Below, one piece after another: positions 1 through 5,914 of a stretch of DNA of 6,201 bases; within the stretch, counting starts at the first letter, position 1, and each line of letters begins with the position of its first letter. Source of the DNA: Alphaproteobacteria bacterium (GTDB taxonomy: Bacteria > Pseudomonadota > Alphaproteobacteria > JAJFFI01); the NCBI GenBank assembly GCA_021776755.1, contig JAJFFI010000384.1, positions 1 through 6,201 of the forward strand. Direction: 5' to 3'. Under the pieces are notes generated by a model. The model was not told the origin of the DNA and did no database searches. It saw nothing but the letters and a program-made list of their open reading frames with translations. The position numbers and the translations under genes are program-made.

Positions 1-1
1 C

Positions 2-376
2 ACCCCCCTCATCTTCGCCGCCCAGGGCGGCCACAGCGAGATGGTCGCCTTTTTGCTTGAAAACAAGGCCAACGTCCGGCGCAAGAACAAGGATGGTGAC
101 ACCGCGCTGTCGGTTGCCGCGCGCGGCGGGCATGTCGAGGCCGCGCGCCACCTCGCCAAGGGCAAGGCCGATCTCGACCATCCGAACGCGCTTGGATATT
201 CGCCGCTGATCCTTGCCGCCCAGTCGGGCCAGTCACCGATGGTGAAATTCCTGATCGAGGCCGGCGCCGATGTGAACTGGCGCGACTACACCGGTCTTTC
301 GGCGATCGACTGGGCCAAGCGCAAACGCAACGCGGCCGCCGTCATCGAGCTCCAGAAAGCCAACGCCGAAGAGTGA
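2..376 (+). CDS. Ankyrin-repeat protein, C-terminal part (5' end outside window)
   Basis: The reading frame is already open at the left edge, so the ATG at 41 is internal and the true start lies upstream. The visible 124 residues form tandem 33-residue ankyrin units. Unit A is residues 1-33 (TPLIFAAQGGHSEMVAFLLE), unit B is 34-66 (TALSVAARGGHVEAARHL) and unit C is 67-99 (SPLILAAQSGQSPMVKFLIE). A degenerate C-terminal cap follows (100-124, beginning SAIDWAKRK and ending in a charged tail). The TPL, AA..G and V..LL positions of the ankyrin consensus are easy to see. Such repeats are protein-binding scaffolds with no catalysis of their own, and the partner cannot be read from sequence. Whether the protein is exported depends on the missing N-terminus. 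The gene ends 66 bases before the end of the oppositely read monooxygenase gene and has no evident link to cobalamin synthesis. Confidence 0.93.
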   Translation, partial: TPLIFAAQGGHSEMVAFLLENKANVRRKNKDGDTALSVAARGGHVEAARHLAKGKADLDHPNALGYSPLILAAQSGQSPMVKFLIEAGADVNWRDYTGLSAIDWAKRKRNAAAVIELQKANAEE

Positions 377-442
377 GTCTCAGGGCGGGCTGCCGGTAAC
401 TCACGGTATCCACGCATCTTCCGCGAGCACCCGCCACTTTAC
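377..442. other. Convergent intergenic spacer, no clear terminator
   Basis: This 66-base gap lies between the stop codons of the ankyrin gene (+) and the monooxygenase gene (-). The only pairing I see is GGCGGG (384-389) with CCCGCC (430-435), which encloses about 40 bases. No compact stem followed by a T-run is visible on either strand. Termination may be Rho-dependent or read-through, but the sequence does not decide this. Confidence 0.5.
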
Positions 443-1534
443 CTAGACTAGCCCGGCGTTCGCCCGGATCAGCCGCTTCTGAAAGAACGGCCGCGCGAGC
501 ACGTGGCGGAGAAAGAAATTCCGGAGCGCGCGGGCCCAGCCCGATCGCAGCGAGATTATGCGCAGCATCATGCCGCTGCCGCGCAGCACTGACCGCGCCC
601 GCGGAACGCGCTCGGCGGTGTAGCCCGCAGTCTCGCCATCCATAATCCGTCGGGCGAGCGAGCAGGCGTCCTCGATGCCGAGGTTCATGCCGCGCCCGCC
701 GGCCGGCGAATGGATATGCGCCGCATCGCCCGCAAGAAACACCCGGCCCTGCTGGAACCGCCGCACCATGCGCTCGCTGATGCCGAAGTCGGACTGCCAG
801 TGCACTTTCGTGATCTCCGCGCCCTCGGGCAAGGTGTCGGTGGCGTCGTCGGAATTCGAAATCAGCCGATACCGTTTGTCGCTGAGCGGAATGACGACGA
901 GAAACGGGTCCGGCCCGTTGATGAAGATGTCGGCCTCGACGTTGCCCATCGGCCAGTCCGCATCGACATCGGCAAGGCTGTAGCTGTCCTCTAACCGGTC
1001 GCCGGCAAAATCGAACCCGAGCAGATGGCGCACGGTGCTGTGGGCGCCGTCGGCCGCCACCAGATGCGAGCACCGGTGCGCAAGCGTCTCGCCGGGCCGC
1101 ATCAGGATACAGCGAACGTGATCGTCTTCCTGCTTGAAGGCAGTGAGTTCGGTCTGGCGCTCGACGGTGATGCCGCGCGCCGCCAGATGCTCCTCGAGAA
1201 GTCTTTCGGTGTCGCTCTGCGGCAGGATCAGCATGAAGTTGTAACGGTGATCGAGTTGCGAAAAATCGAGGGTTGCCTGAATCCGGCCGGCGTCGCGGAT
1301 ATGGCCGCGCTGCACCTTGCGCCCGGCCGCGAGAAACCGTTCGGTCATTCCCGAAGCTTCCATCAGCTCGAGGGTCCGGGCATTTATGCCGGCAGCCTTG
1401 CTGGTCTCACTGCGGGCTTCGGCCTTGTCGATGATGCGTACGCGCGCGCCCTGGCGGTCGAGCTCGACTGCTGCCGCCAGTCCCACCGGCCCGGCGCCGG
1501 CAACCAGTACGTTAGGAGTCTCTTGGGAATTCAT
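443..1534 (-). CDS. FAD-dependent monooxygenase, PHBH/UbiH-like fold
   Basis: The protein is 363 aa and shows all three fingerprints of class A flavin monooxygenases (FAD_binding_3 type). The Rossmann GxGxxG is GAGPVG at residues 13-18, the DG motif is D162-G163 (VAADGAHSTVR), and the GD motif is G269-D270 (FLAGDAAHIHSP), followed by GGRGMNLGIEDA. The family uses NAD(P)H and O2 to hydroxylate aromatic or other electron-rich rings. The substrate cannot be told from sequence. Length fits the short, cytosolic PHBH/UbiH-like members, and the C-terminal thioredoxin-like domain of phenol-hydroxylase types is absent. I chose ATG 1534 because AAAGG (1546-1542) sits 7 bases upstream and the GxGxxG then falls near the N-terminus as usual. 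The frame stays open to 1873, but that extension is arginine/proline-rich and antisense to the cobD-like gene. The gene is divergent from that gene. It is not CobZ, the flavoprotein of aerobic ring contraction, which is a different flavoprotein fold. Confidence 0.9.
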   Translation of the reverse strand: MNSQETPNVLVAGAGPVGLAAAVELDRQGARVRIIDKAEARSETSKAAGINARTLELMEASGMTERFLAAGRKVQRGHIRDAGRIQATLDFSQLDHRYNFMLILPQSDTERLLEEHLAARGITVERQTELTAFKQEDDHVRCILMRPGETLAHRCSHLVAADGAHSTVRHLLGFDFAGDRLEDSYSLADVDADWPMGNVEADIFINGPDPFLVVIPLSDKRYRLISNSDDATDTLPEGAEITKVHWQSDFGISERMVRRFQQGRVFLAGDAAHIHSPAGGRGMNLGIEDACSLARRIMDGETAGYTAERVPRARSVLRGSGMMLRIISLRSGWARALRNFFLRHVLARPFFQKRLIRANAGLV

Positions 1535-1541
1535 CGCGTAA

Positions 1542-1546
1542 CCTTT
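1542..1546 (-). promoter_or_regulatory. Ribosome binding site of FAD monooxygenase
   Basis: AAAGG on the minus strand lies 7 bases before ATG 1534. It decides in favour of this start over the longer open frame that reaches 1873. Confidence 0.65.
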
Positions 1547-1575
1547 CGGGCAATGTCCCTGATCGCATTCGAAAG
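1543..1575. repeat. Inverted repeat in the divergent monooxygenase/cobD-like spacer
   Basis: CTTTCG (1543-1548) and CGAAAG (1570-1575) are perfect inverted arms 21 bases apart. An inner pair, AATG (1552-1555) and CATT (1566-1569), is slightly off-axis, so any hairpin would be asymmetric with a 3-base bulge. The left arm overlaps the ribosome binding site of the monooxygenase. The right arm supplies the only purine-rich stretch ahead of the cobD-like TTG start. The repeat could be an operator or an mRNA hairpin shared by both genes. It could also simply reflect two Shine-Dalgarno-like sequences facing each other. Confidence 0.4.
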
Positions 1576-1584
1576 ACGGCCCCA

Positions 1585-2520
1585 TTGGACACCGCGCTTG
1601 TAACCCTGTCGACCCTGTCCGGGCCCGTTCTGCTGCTGATCGCGATGCTGCTCGATGCGGTATTCCCTGATCTGCCGGGACTGCCGCGCGCCGGGGGCGT
1701 GGCGGGCGGGCTCGCCCGCGCTTTCGCGGTGCGCCTCGACCGGCGGGCGCGAAGTGAAACGGCACGCATGTTCCGTGGGCTCGCGGTCCTCGTTCTGATT
1801 GCGGGCTTTGCGGGCGCCGGCGCGTGGGTGTTGCAGGACGCGGTGCTGCAGGATGCGGTACGGCACATGGCACTGTTGTCGCCGCTGCTGCTGGCAGCCC
1901 TGATCTGGCTTCTCGGCTTGCGGCGCACCTGGACCGAGACGCGCCGCGCCGCGCGCGCCGTCTTGCAACAGCCCGGAGACCGCAGCCACGACACCTGCCG
2001 GGAGGCGATCGAAACCTGCGCCCGGGGACTCCTTGATGGCGTGGCGGGGCCGATATTCTGGTACCTGCTGGCAGGTCTCCCCGGTGCCGTCATGTTCGCC
2101 GCGACCGCCGGGATTTCCAGGTCCCTCGGAGGAAAAACCCAAAGTGACGGCGCCTTCGGCCTGGCGGCCCGACGCCTCTATGCGTTTCTTGGATGGCTGC
2201 CGGGCTGGATCGCGGCACTGCTGATCGCGCTTGCCGCCGTCTTCACCCCCCAGGCCCACCCGGGCACCGCGATGCGGTTGTTCGCCCGCCAGGCCCTCAA
2301 TCCGGCAGGACTTCGACCGCTTTCGGCGATGGCGGGCGCCCTCGATCTCACCCTTCTCGGCCCCGCTCCCGGCGCGCCGAAACGCGGCTGGGTCGGCAGC
2401 GGCCGTGCCAAGGCGACGGCGCGCGACGTTACCCGGGCGGGCTTTGTCCATGCCGTCGCCTGCGTGCTGGCGTTGACGACGGTCGCCGCCCTCGCCCAAT
2501 CGGCCTTCGCGAGCGCTTGA
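1585..2520 (+). CDS. cobD: Divergent CobD/CbiB-family cobalamin biosynthesis membrane protein
   Basis: The protein is 311 aa, close to the usual length of adenosylcobinamide-phosphate synthase. That inner-membrane enzyme joins (R)-1-amino-2-propanol or its phosphate to adenosylcobyrate. Family-like blocks are an N-terminal hydrophobic segment with LLLIAMLLDAVF (16-27), DGVAGPIFWYLLAGLPGA (151-168), FGLAARRLYAFLGWLPG, and a C-terminal MAGALDLTLLGP followed by GWVGSGRAKATARDVTRAG. Membrane segments appear near residues 13-28, 65-83, 95-112, 155-175, 200-222 and 290-308. It is clearly diverged. The HPV motif after the first helix is missing, the usual AEN-x-SDG reads ARGLLDG (146-152), and the N-T-L-D-S-M-xG stretch reads AGISRSLGG (175-183). 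The start is TTG 1585: the frame opens after a TAG at 1513 and has no ATG, GTG or other TTG upstream. GAAAG (1571-1575) is a weak, rather distant ribosome site. Family membership is fairly secure, but enzymatic function is uncertain. It may be a paralogue, and the symbol follows the alphaproteobacterial naming, not the Salmonella decarboxylase. Confidence 0.78.
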   Translation: MDTALVTLSTLSGPVLLLIAMLLDAVFPDLPGLPRAGGVAGGLARAFAVRLDRRARSETARMFRGLAVLVLIAGFAGAGAWVLQDAVLQDAVRHMALLSPLLLAALIWLLGLRRTWTETRRAARAVLQQPGDRSHDTCREAIETCARGLLDGVAGPIFWYLLAGLPGAVMFAATAGISRSLGGKTQSDGAFGLAARRLYAFLGWLPGWIAALLIALAAVFTPQAHPGTAMRLFARQALNPAGLRPLSAMAGALDLTLLGPAPGAPKRGWVGSGRAKATARDVTRAGFVHAVACVLALTTVAALAQSAFASA

Positions 2521-2521
2521 C

Positions 2522-2947
2522 CTAGACGGGACCCGGCGGACCTTTCAGTTCAACCGTGTTGCCTTCGGGATCGGTCAGATAGATCGACGGCCCGTTGCCC
2601 TCGGCGCCATAGCGCGGGACAGCCTCGCCGCCTTCGTGGCCGTGTGCCGCCATCCAGTCGTTGATCGCAATCTCGTCGAAGCCGTCCACCGACACGCAGA
2701 AATGATCCATGTTGTGCGCCCCGTCGCCCGGCGGCGCGCCGCCCGCCTTGCCGATCTCGCCGTCGACATCGACGAGGTCGATCAGCGACGACCCGGCCCG
2801 CAACTGCCAGAGCCCAATCTTCACCTGTTCTTTCTCCATCGGGCAGCCGAGGACGTCGCGGTAGAACGCAATCATCGCCTCGACATCGCGGCAGCGGAGG
2901 ACGACATGGTCGAGGCCTTTCATGCGAAATGGCGGTGTGTCGGGCAT
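2522..2947 (-). CDS. VOC-superfamily (glyoxalase/dioxygenase-fold) protein
   Basis: The 141-aa protein is a single vicinal-oxygen-chelate domain made of two beta-alpha-beta-beta-beta halves. The first half begins LDHVVLRCRDVEAMIAFYRD (12-31) and leads into VLGC. The second begins MDHFCVSVDGFDE (80-92) and ends YLTDPEGNTVELKG (123-136). Likely divalent-metal ligands are H14, H82 and E133, with a fourth (Q48 or D57) less certain. Members include glyoxalase I, methylmalonyl-CoA epimerase, extradiol dioxygenases and fosfomycin-resistance enzymes. This one resembles the many unassigned small VOC proteins, and I do not see epimerase-specific features. The ATG lies three bases after the cobQ stop and its ribosome site is inside cobQ, so the two are probably translationally coupled. 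The gene ends one base from the cobD-like stop on the other strand. It may be a detoxification or enolising enzyme with no direct B12 role. Confidence 0.88.
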   Translation of the reverse strand: MPDTPPFRMKGLDHVVLRCRDVEAMIAFYRDVLGCPMEKEQVKIGLWQLRAGSSLIDLVDVDGEIGKAGGAPPGDGAHNMDHFCVSVDGFDEIAINDWMAAHGHEGGEAVPRYGAEGNGPSIYLTDPEGNTVELKGPPGPV

Positions 2948-2950
2948 ACT

Positions 2951-4420
2951 TCAAACTCCGGTGCGAGCAACGTTCAGAAGGGCATCGAGATCCAGATGTG
3001 ATGTGAGATGTTCGCCGAGCGCGTCAAGCGCCGCTTCGACCCGCGCGTCATAGGCGATCGCCGCACCCGTGCCGCCCCGGAGTTCGGCCAGCAGCTGGCC
3101 GCGCCAGGCATCGCTCGCAAACAGCCCGTGCAGATAACACCCTGCCACGCGCCCGTCGGCCGAGACCGCGCCGTCCGGGGTGCCATCCAGCACCAGCATC
3201 GGTCGCGCAAGGTCCGCGCCTTCGGTCGTGCCGACATGCATCTCGTAGCCGCCGACCGGCGCGCCGGTGCGGGCATCGGTGCCGGAGGAGTCAACGAGCC
3301 GCTTTTCGCCCGATATTTCGGTTTCGATATTGAGCAGACCAAGTCCCGCCGCCTCGCCCGGCGCACCCTCGATCCCTCCGGGATCGGCGATCCGCCGCCC
3401 GAGCATCTGGTAGCCGGCGCAGATCCCGATGATCCGCCCGCCACGCCGCTGGTGGGCGAGGATGTCGATATCCCAGCCCTGGGCGCGCAGGAACGCCATG
3501 TCGGCAACCGTCGCCTTGCTGCCGGGGAGCACGATCAGGTCGGCGTCTCCCGGCAGCGCCGTGCCGGGCGGCACGAATGCGACCTCGACACCGGGTTCGG
3601 CGGCGAGTGGGTCGAGGTCGTCAAAGTTCGCGATCCGCTGCAGCATCGGCACCGCCACCAACACCGCACCGGTCTCGCGCCGCGCCCCGGTCACCCGGTC
3701 GAGCGCCACCGCATCCTCTGCCGGCAACTCACCGATGCGGTTGAACCAGGGCACGACGCCGAAGCAGGGGCGCGAGGTGGTCTCCTCGATGATATCGCGG
3801 GCGCCGTCGAACAGCCGGATGTCGCCGCGGAACTTGTTCACGATGGTGCCGCGGATGAGCGCGCGTTCGTCTTCCGGCAGGAGCGCGAATGTGCCCGCGA
3901 AGGCCGCGATCACCCCGCCCCGGTCGACATCTCCCACGAGGGCCACTGGCACCCGGGCGGAAGTGGCAAAGCCCATGTTGGCGATATCGCCGGCGCGGAG
4001 ATTCATCTCGGCCGGACTGCCCGCGCCCTCGACCAGCACCAGGTCGGCATCCGCGCGCAATATCTCGAAGCTCTCCAGCACGGCGCCCAGCAGTTCGGGC
4101 TTCTGGCGCTGGAAATCCATCGCCTGCGCCGTGCCCCGCACCCGGCCGTGAACGACCACCTGCGCGCCGGTATCGCTCTGCGGCTTCAGCAGCACCGGGT
4201 TCATATGCACCGTCGGCGCAACCCCGCACGCCCGCGCCTGCAACGCCTGGGCACGGCCGATCTCGCCGCCATCGGATGTGACGGCGGCGTTGTTCGACAT
4301 GTTCTGGGGCTTGAAAGGGAGGACGCGGAGGCCCTGCCGGACAAACGCCCGGCAAAGGCCCGCGACCAGAACCGACTTGCCGACGTCCGACCCGGTGCCC
4401 TGCAACATCAGTGCCGGCAT
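2951..4420 (-). CDS. cobQ: Cobyric acid synthase (glutamine-hydrolysing)
   Basis: The 489-aa cytosolic enzyme amidates carboxylates b, d, e and g of adenosylcobyrinate a,c-diamide, using four glutamine and four ATP, to give adenosylcobyrate. The N-terminal dethiobiotin-synthetase-like ATPase domain (about 1-235) starts [11 protein letters not shown], with the P-loop at 8-16. [11 protein letters not shown] (35-45), [12 protein letters not shown] and [12 protein letters not shown] follow, all typical of CobQ. The C-terminal type-1 glutamine amidotransferase domain (about 250-440) carries the nucleophile C334 in [10 protein letters not shown] and H431 in GCYLHGLF. The GGYEMHVG block between them is also typical of CobQ. 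All key residues are present, and length matches the usual 480-490 aa. The start is ATG 4420, with GGGGA (4431-4427) 6 bases upstream and the P-loop right behind it. The gene lies 25 bases after the SYLF gene and 3 bases before the VOC gene, so the three are probably co-transcribed. The symbol cbiP is used for the same step in anaerobic-pathway organisms. Confidence 0.98.
   Translation of the reverse strand: MPALMLQGTGSDVGKSVLVAGLCRAFVRQGLRVLPFKPQNMSNNAAVTSDGGEIGRAQALQARACGVAPTVHMNPVLLKPQSDTGAQVVVHGRVRGTAQAMDFQRQKPELLGAVLESFEILRADADLVLVEGAGSPAEMNLRAGDIANMGFATSARVPVALVGDVDRGGVIAAFAGTFALLPEDERALIRGTIVNKFRGDIRLFDGARDIIEETTSRPCFGVVPWFNRIGELPAEDAVALDRVTGARRETGAVLVAVPMLQRIANFDDLDPLAAEPGVEVAFVPPGTALPGDADLIVLPGSKATVADMAFLRAQGWDIDILAHQRRGGRIIGICAGYQMLGRRIADPGGIEGAPGEAAGLGLLNIETEISGEKRLVDSSGTDARTGAPVGGYEMHVGTTEGADLARPMLVLDGTPDGAVSADGRVAGCYLHGLFASDAWRGQLLAELRGGTGAAIAYDARVEAALDALGEHLTSHLDLDALLNVARTGV
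2956..2961 (-). promoter_or_regulatory. Ribosome binding site of VOC gene inside the cobQ end
   Basis: CCGGAG on the minus strand, with its GGAG core 8 bases before ATG 2947, lies within the last codons of cobQ. The arrangement suggests that ribosomes finishing cobQ re-initiate on the VOC gene. Confidence 0.6.
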
Positions 4421-4426
4421 GGCAGG

Positions 4427-4431
4427 TCCCC
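4427..4431 (-). promoter_or_regulatory. cobQ: Ribosome binding site of cobQ
   Basis: GGGGA on the minus strand sits 6 bases before ATG 4420, in the 25-base gap after the SYLF stop codon. There is no room for a separate promoter, which supports co-transcription with the SYLF gene. Confidence 0.5.
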
Positions 4432-4445
4432 GTCGGAAAAGAGCG

Positions 4446-5120
4446 CTAGTAGGCGCCGAGCGCCCCGCGCAGGCCGTTGGCGCCGGGGTTCTTGTATTTC
4501 CGCTGAAGCACGATGGCCTGCGGCGTGGCGCCGGGTTTGTAGTAGGCCGAGTTCTTGCTCTCGCGGTCCTCGATCACCGCGCCTTCCAGCGAAATGCCGG
4601 CAAACGCGCCCTTGGAGATCGCGTAGGCGACGATGTCGGCGCCGCCCGCTGCCGTGGTCGACCCTTCGACGCCCGCACCCACGGGACCCGCCGTCACCGA
4701 GAGATCAGCACCGAGCTTCACCTTGCTCTCGATAATGGCTCTGAGCGCCCGCTCGTTCATGAGCACGAGGACGACCTGCTTGTCCTCGCCGCCGATCTGC
4801 AGCCCGAAGCTGACCGCGCCCAGCGTGTAGAACGCCGGATAGCTCCAGTTACCGGGCGCGGAACGCGAAAGCAGCACCCCGTTGCCCGCCTCGCCGCCAA
4901 GCACGAAGGCGCCCTTGATGATGGACGGGAAGATCAGCACGCCCTTCGACTTGGCGAGCTTCCTCCGGAGATCGGCGAAGTCCTTGTCCTTGGTCATGCG
5001 CTCGAGGGTCCACTTGGCCTTGGTGACGAGCTGCTGCTCGTCGCTCGCGGCCTGGGCGGACCCGAACGTGGCAAACACGAAGAGGATTGAAAGTGCTGCG
5101 GGAATGAGTTTGCGGAACAT
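4446..5120 (-). CDS. Exported lipid-binding SYLF (YSC84-like) domain protein
   Basis: The protein has 224 aa. The N-terminus is a clear Sec signal peptide: MFRK, a hydrophobic core [15 protein letters not shown], then GSAQA with probable cleavage after residue 24. There is no lipobox cysteine, so a soluble periplasmic or envelope-associated protein is expected. The mature part matches the SYLF/YSC84 fold along its whole length. Visible blocks are [21 protein letters not shown], the aromatic [30 protein letters not shown], the glycine-rich [18 protein letters not shown] and [20 protein letters not shown]. In eukaryotes the domain binds phosphoinositides. Bacterial exported versions are widespread and of unknown function. 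Start ATG 5120 has a strong GGGAGGT site 7 bases upstream. The gene sits between the cobalamin phosphatase and cobQ on the same strand but has no known role in B12 synthesis, so its position may be accidental. Confidence 0.92.
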   Translation of the reverse strand: MFRKLIPAALSILFVFATFGSAQAASDEQQLVTKAKWTLERMTKDKDFADLRRKLAKSKGVLIFPSIIKGAFVLGGEAGNGVLLSRSAPGNWSYPAFYTLGAVSFGLQIGGEDKQVVLVLMNERALRAIIESKVKLGADLSVTAGPVGAGVEGSTTAAGGADIVAYAISKGAFAGISLEGAVIEDRESKNSAYYKPGATPQAIVLQRKYKNPGANGLRGALGAY

Positions 5121-5239
5121 CGGGGGTACCTCCCATCGATTGCTGGCGGGGCTGACGCGGCTGCTGTCTTAGCACAGCGACCCCGGCGGAACGACACTCT
5201 CGGCGGAAAATTTGTCTGCAATGCGTACAGGGACCGCTG
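5121..5239 (-). other. Leader region between histidine phosphatase and SYLF genes
   Basis: At 119 bases this is the longest spacer on the minus strand and could hold a promoter for SYLF-cobQ-VOC. I could not find a convincing -35/-10 pair. It contains the short inverted repeat GCTGT (5163-5167) / ACAGC (5174-5178) with a 6-base loop and no T-run. It also has two direct copies of CGGCGGAA (5184-5191 and 5201-5208). In DNA this rich in GC both may be chance. There is no cobalamin riboswitch here. Confidence 0.4.
5128..5134 (-). promoter_or_regulatory. Strong ribosome binding site of SYLF gene
   Basis: GGGAGGT on the minus strand is 7 bases before ATG 5120. It is the best Shine-Dalgarno match in the window and suggests this protein is made at a higher level than its cobalamin neighbours. 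Confidence 0.7.
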
Positions 5240-5896
5240 TCAGGCGAATTTCGGCGGATCTTCTCCGTCCCGCGAAATGCGGTTCACGAGCGCGATGCGC
5301 CAGCCGTCGCCCTGCCCCTTGCCGTCGATATGGTCGAGCCGGGTGAGCGACAGGTTGTCGACCACCACCGCCAGCGCGCGTTCGGGATCGAGGCCGAGCG
5401 CGTGCCCGACCGCCGCCCGGATGGTGCCGCCATGGGCGACGGCCACGATGTCGCGCCCCTGGTGTTCGGCGGTCAGCCGGGCGATGGCGCCGGCGGTGCG
5501 GACGGCAAGATCTGCAAAGCTCTCGCCGCCGTCGGGCGCGGTGTGCGCCGGGGCGAGCCAAAACCCGTGCCGCGCGCCGAGCTTGGCGAAAATCTCGTTC
5601 CGGGGCTGGCCTTGCCATTCGCCGAAATGCTGTTCGGCGAAATCCGGCTCGACCATCGCCTCCGGCAGCGCGAGACCCGCCTTCCGAATGCCGTCAGCGG
5701 TCTGGTGCGTCCGCCGGAGCTGGCTTGTGACCAGCACGGGGTCCGCCGGCAGCCAGGCCGCGAGCCGCGCAAACGCCACCTCTTCCGAACAATCGCAGTC
5801 GATGTCCTGCTGGCCGTAAACCTTGCCGTCATCGGTGGTGACCGGTGCATGGCGCACCCACCACCAGCGCGTCACCCCGCCCTTTTTCTTCGCCAT
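5240..5896 (-). CDS. cobC: Histidine phosphatase, probable alpha-ribazole phosphatase (CobC-like)
   Basis: The 218-aa protein belongs to the phosphoglycerate-mutase-like histidine phosphatase family. The phosphohistidine motif is WWWVRHAPV, with R15 and H16. The second arginine is R61 or R62 in TSQLRRTHQTA, the probable acid is E88 in FAEQHFGEWQG, and the second catalytic histidine is H155 in VAVAHGGT. The PDGGES element (121-126) is also typical. Its place 18 bases downstream of cobS points to alpha-ribazole-5'-phosphate or cobalamin-5'-phosphate dephosphorylation, the last step of nucleotide-loop assembly. Motifs alone do not fix the substrate. The start is uncertain. ATG 5896 has GGAAG directly abutting it, which is poor spacing. 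GTG 5875, seven codons in, follows AAGGG and would give a protein beginning MTRWWWVRHAPV. The symbol is used in the Salmonella sense; in Pseudomonas denitrificans cobC means another enzyme. Confidence 0.85.
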   Translation of the reverse strand: MAKKKGGVTRWWWVRHAPVTTDDGKVYGQQDIDCDCSEEVAFARLAAWLPADPVLVTSQLRRTHQTADGIRKAGLALPEAMVEPDFAEQHFGEWQGQPRNEIFAKLGARHGFWLAPAHTAPDGGESFADLAVRTAGAIARLTAEHQGRDIVAVAHGGTIRAAVGHALGLDPERALAVVVDNLSLTRLDHIDGKGQGDGWRIALVNRISRDGEDPPKFA

Positions 5897-5914
5897 CTTC
5901 CGAGTGTCCCGGGT

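Noticed and set aside
443..1534. FAD monooxygenase as the ring-contraction flavoprotein CobZ
   Set aside because: The DG and GD fingerprints and the FLAGDAAHIHSP block are of the PHBH class. CobZ is a different flavoprotein type, with extra iron-sulphur and membrane parts not seen here.
1535..1873. N-terminal extension of the FAD monooxygenase to an upstream ATG at 1873
   Set aside because: The extra 113 residues are proline/arginine-rich, lie antisense to the cobD-like gene and precede the GxGxxG that should be close to the N-terminus. ATG 1534 has a good ribosome site.
1531..2499. 322-codon minus-strand frame opposite the cobD-like gene
   Set aside because: Its composition is low-complexity R/G/A/Q with no motif, while the plus strand gives a membrane protein with CobD/CbiB blocks.
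2522..2947. VOC gene as methylmalonyl-CoA epimerase, a B12-pathway neighbour
   Set aside because: Only the generic VOC fold features are shared. I see no epimerase-specific sequence, and no mutase genes are nearby.
3943..3949. GCCACTG, the core of the B12-box of cobalamin riboswitches
   Set aside because: It lies inside cobQ on the antisense strand, where its complement encodes part of the conserved PVALVGD stretch, and no other riboswitch elements surround it. No cobalamin riboswitch was found in any spacer.
3008..4735. 575-codon open frame on the plus strand opposite cobQ and the SYLF gene
   Set aside because: It is an arginine/histidine/proline-rich mirror of a GC-rich gene with no recognisable domain, and it runs through both cobQ and the SYLF gene, which are unambiguous.
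5163..5178. GCTGT/ACAGC hairpin as a terminator for the cobS-phosphatase transcript
   Set aside because: The stem is only five base pairs and is not followed by a T-run on the minus strand, so it does not qualify as an intrinsic terminator.
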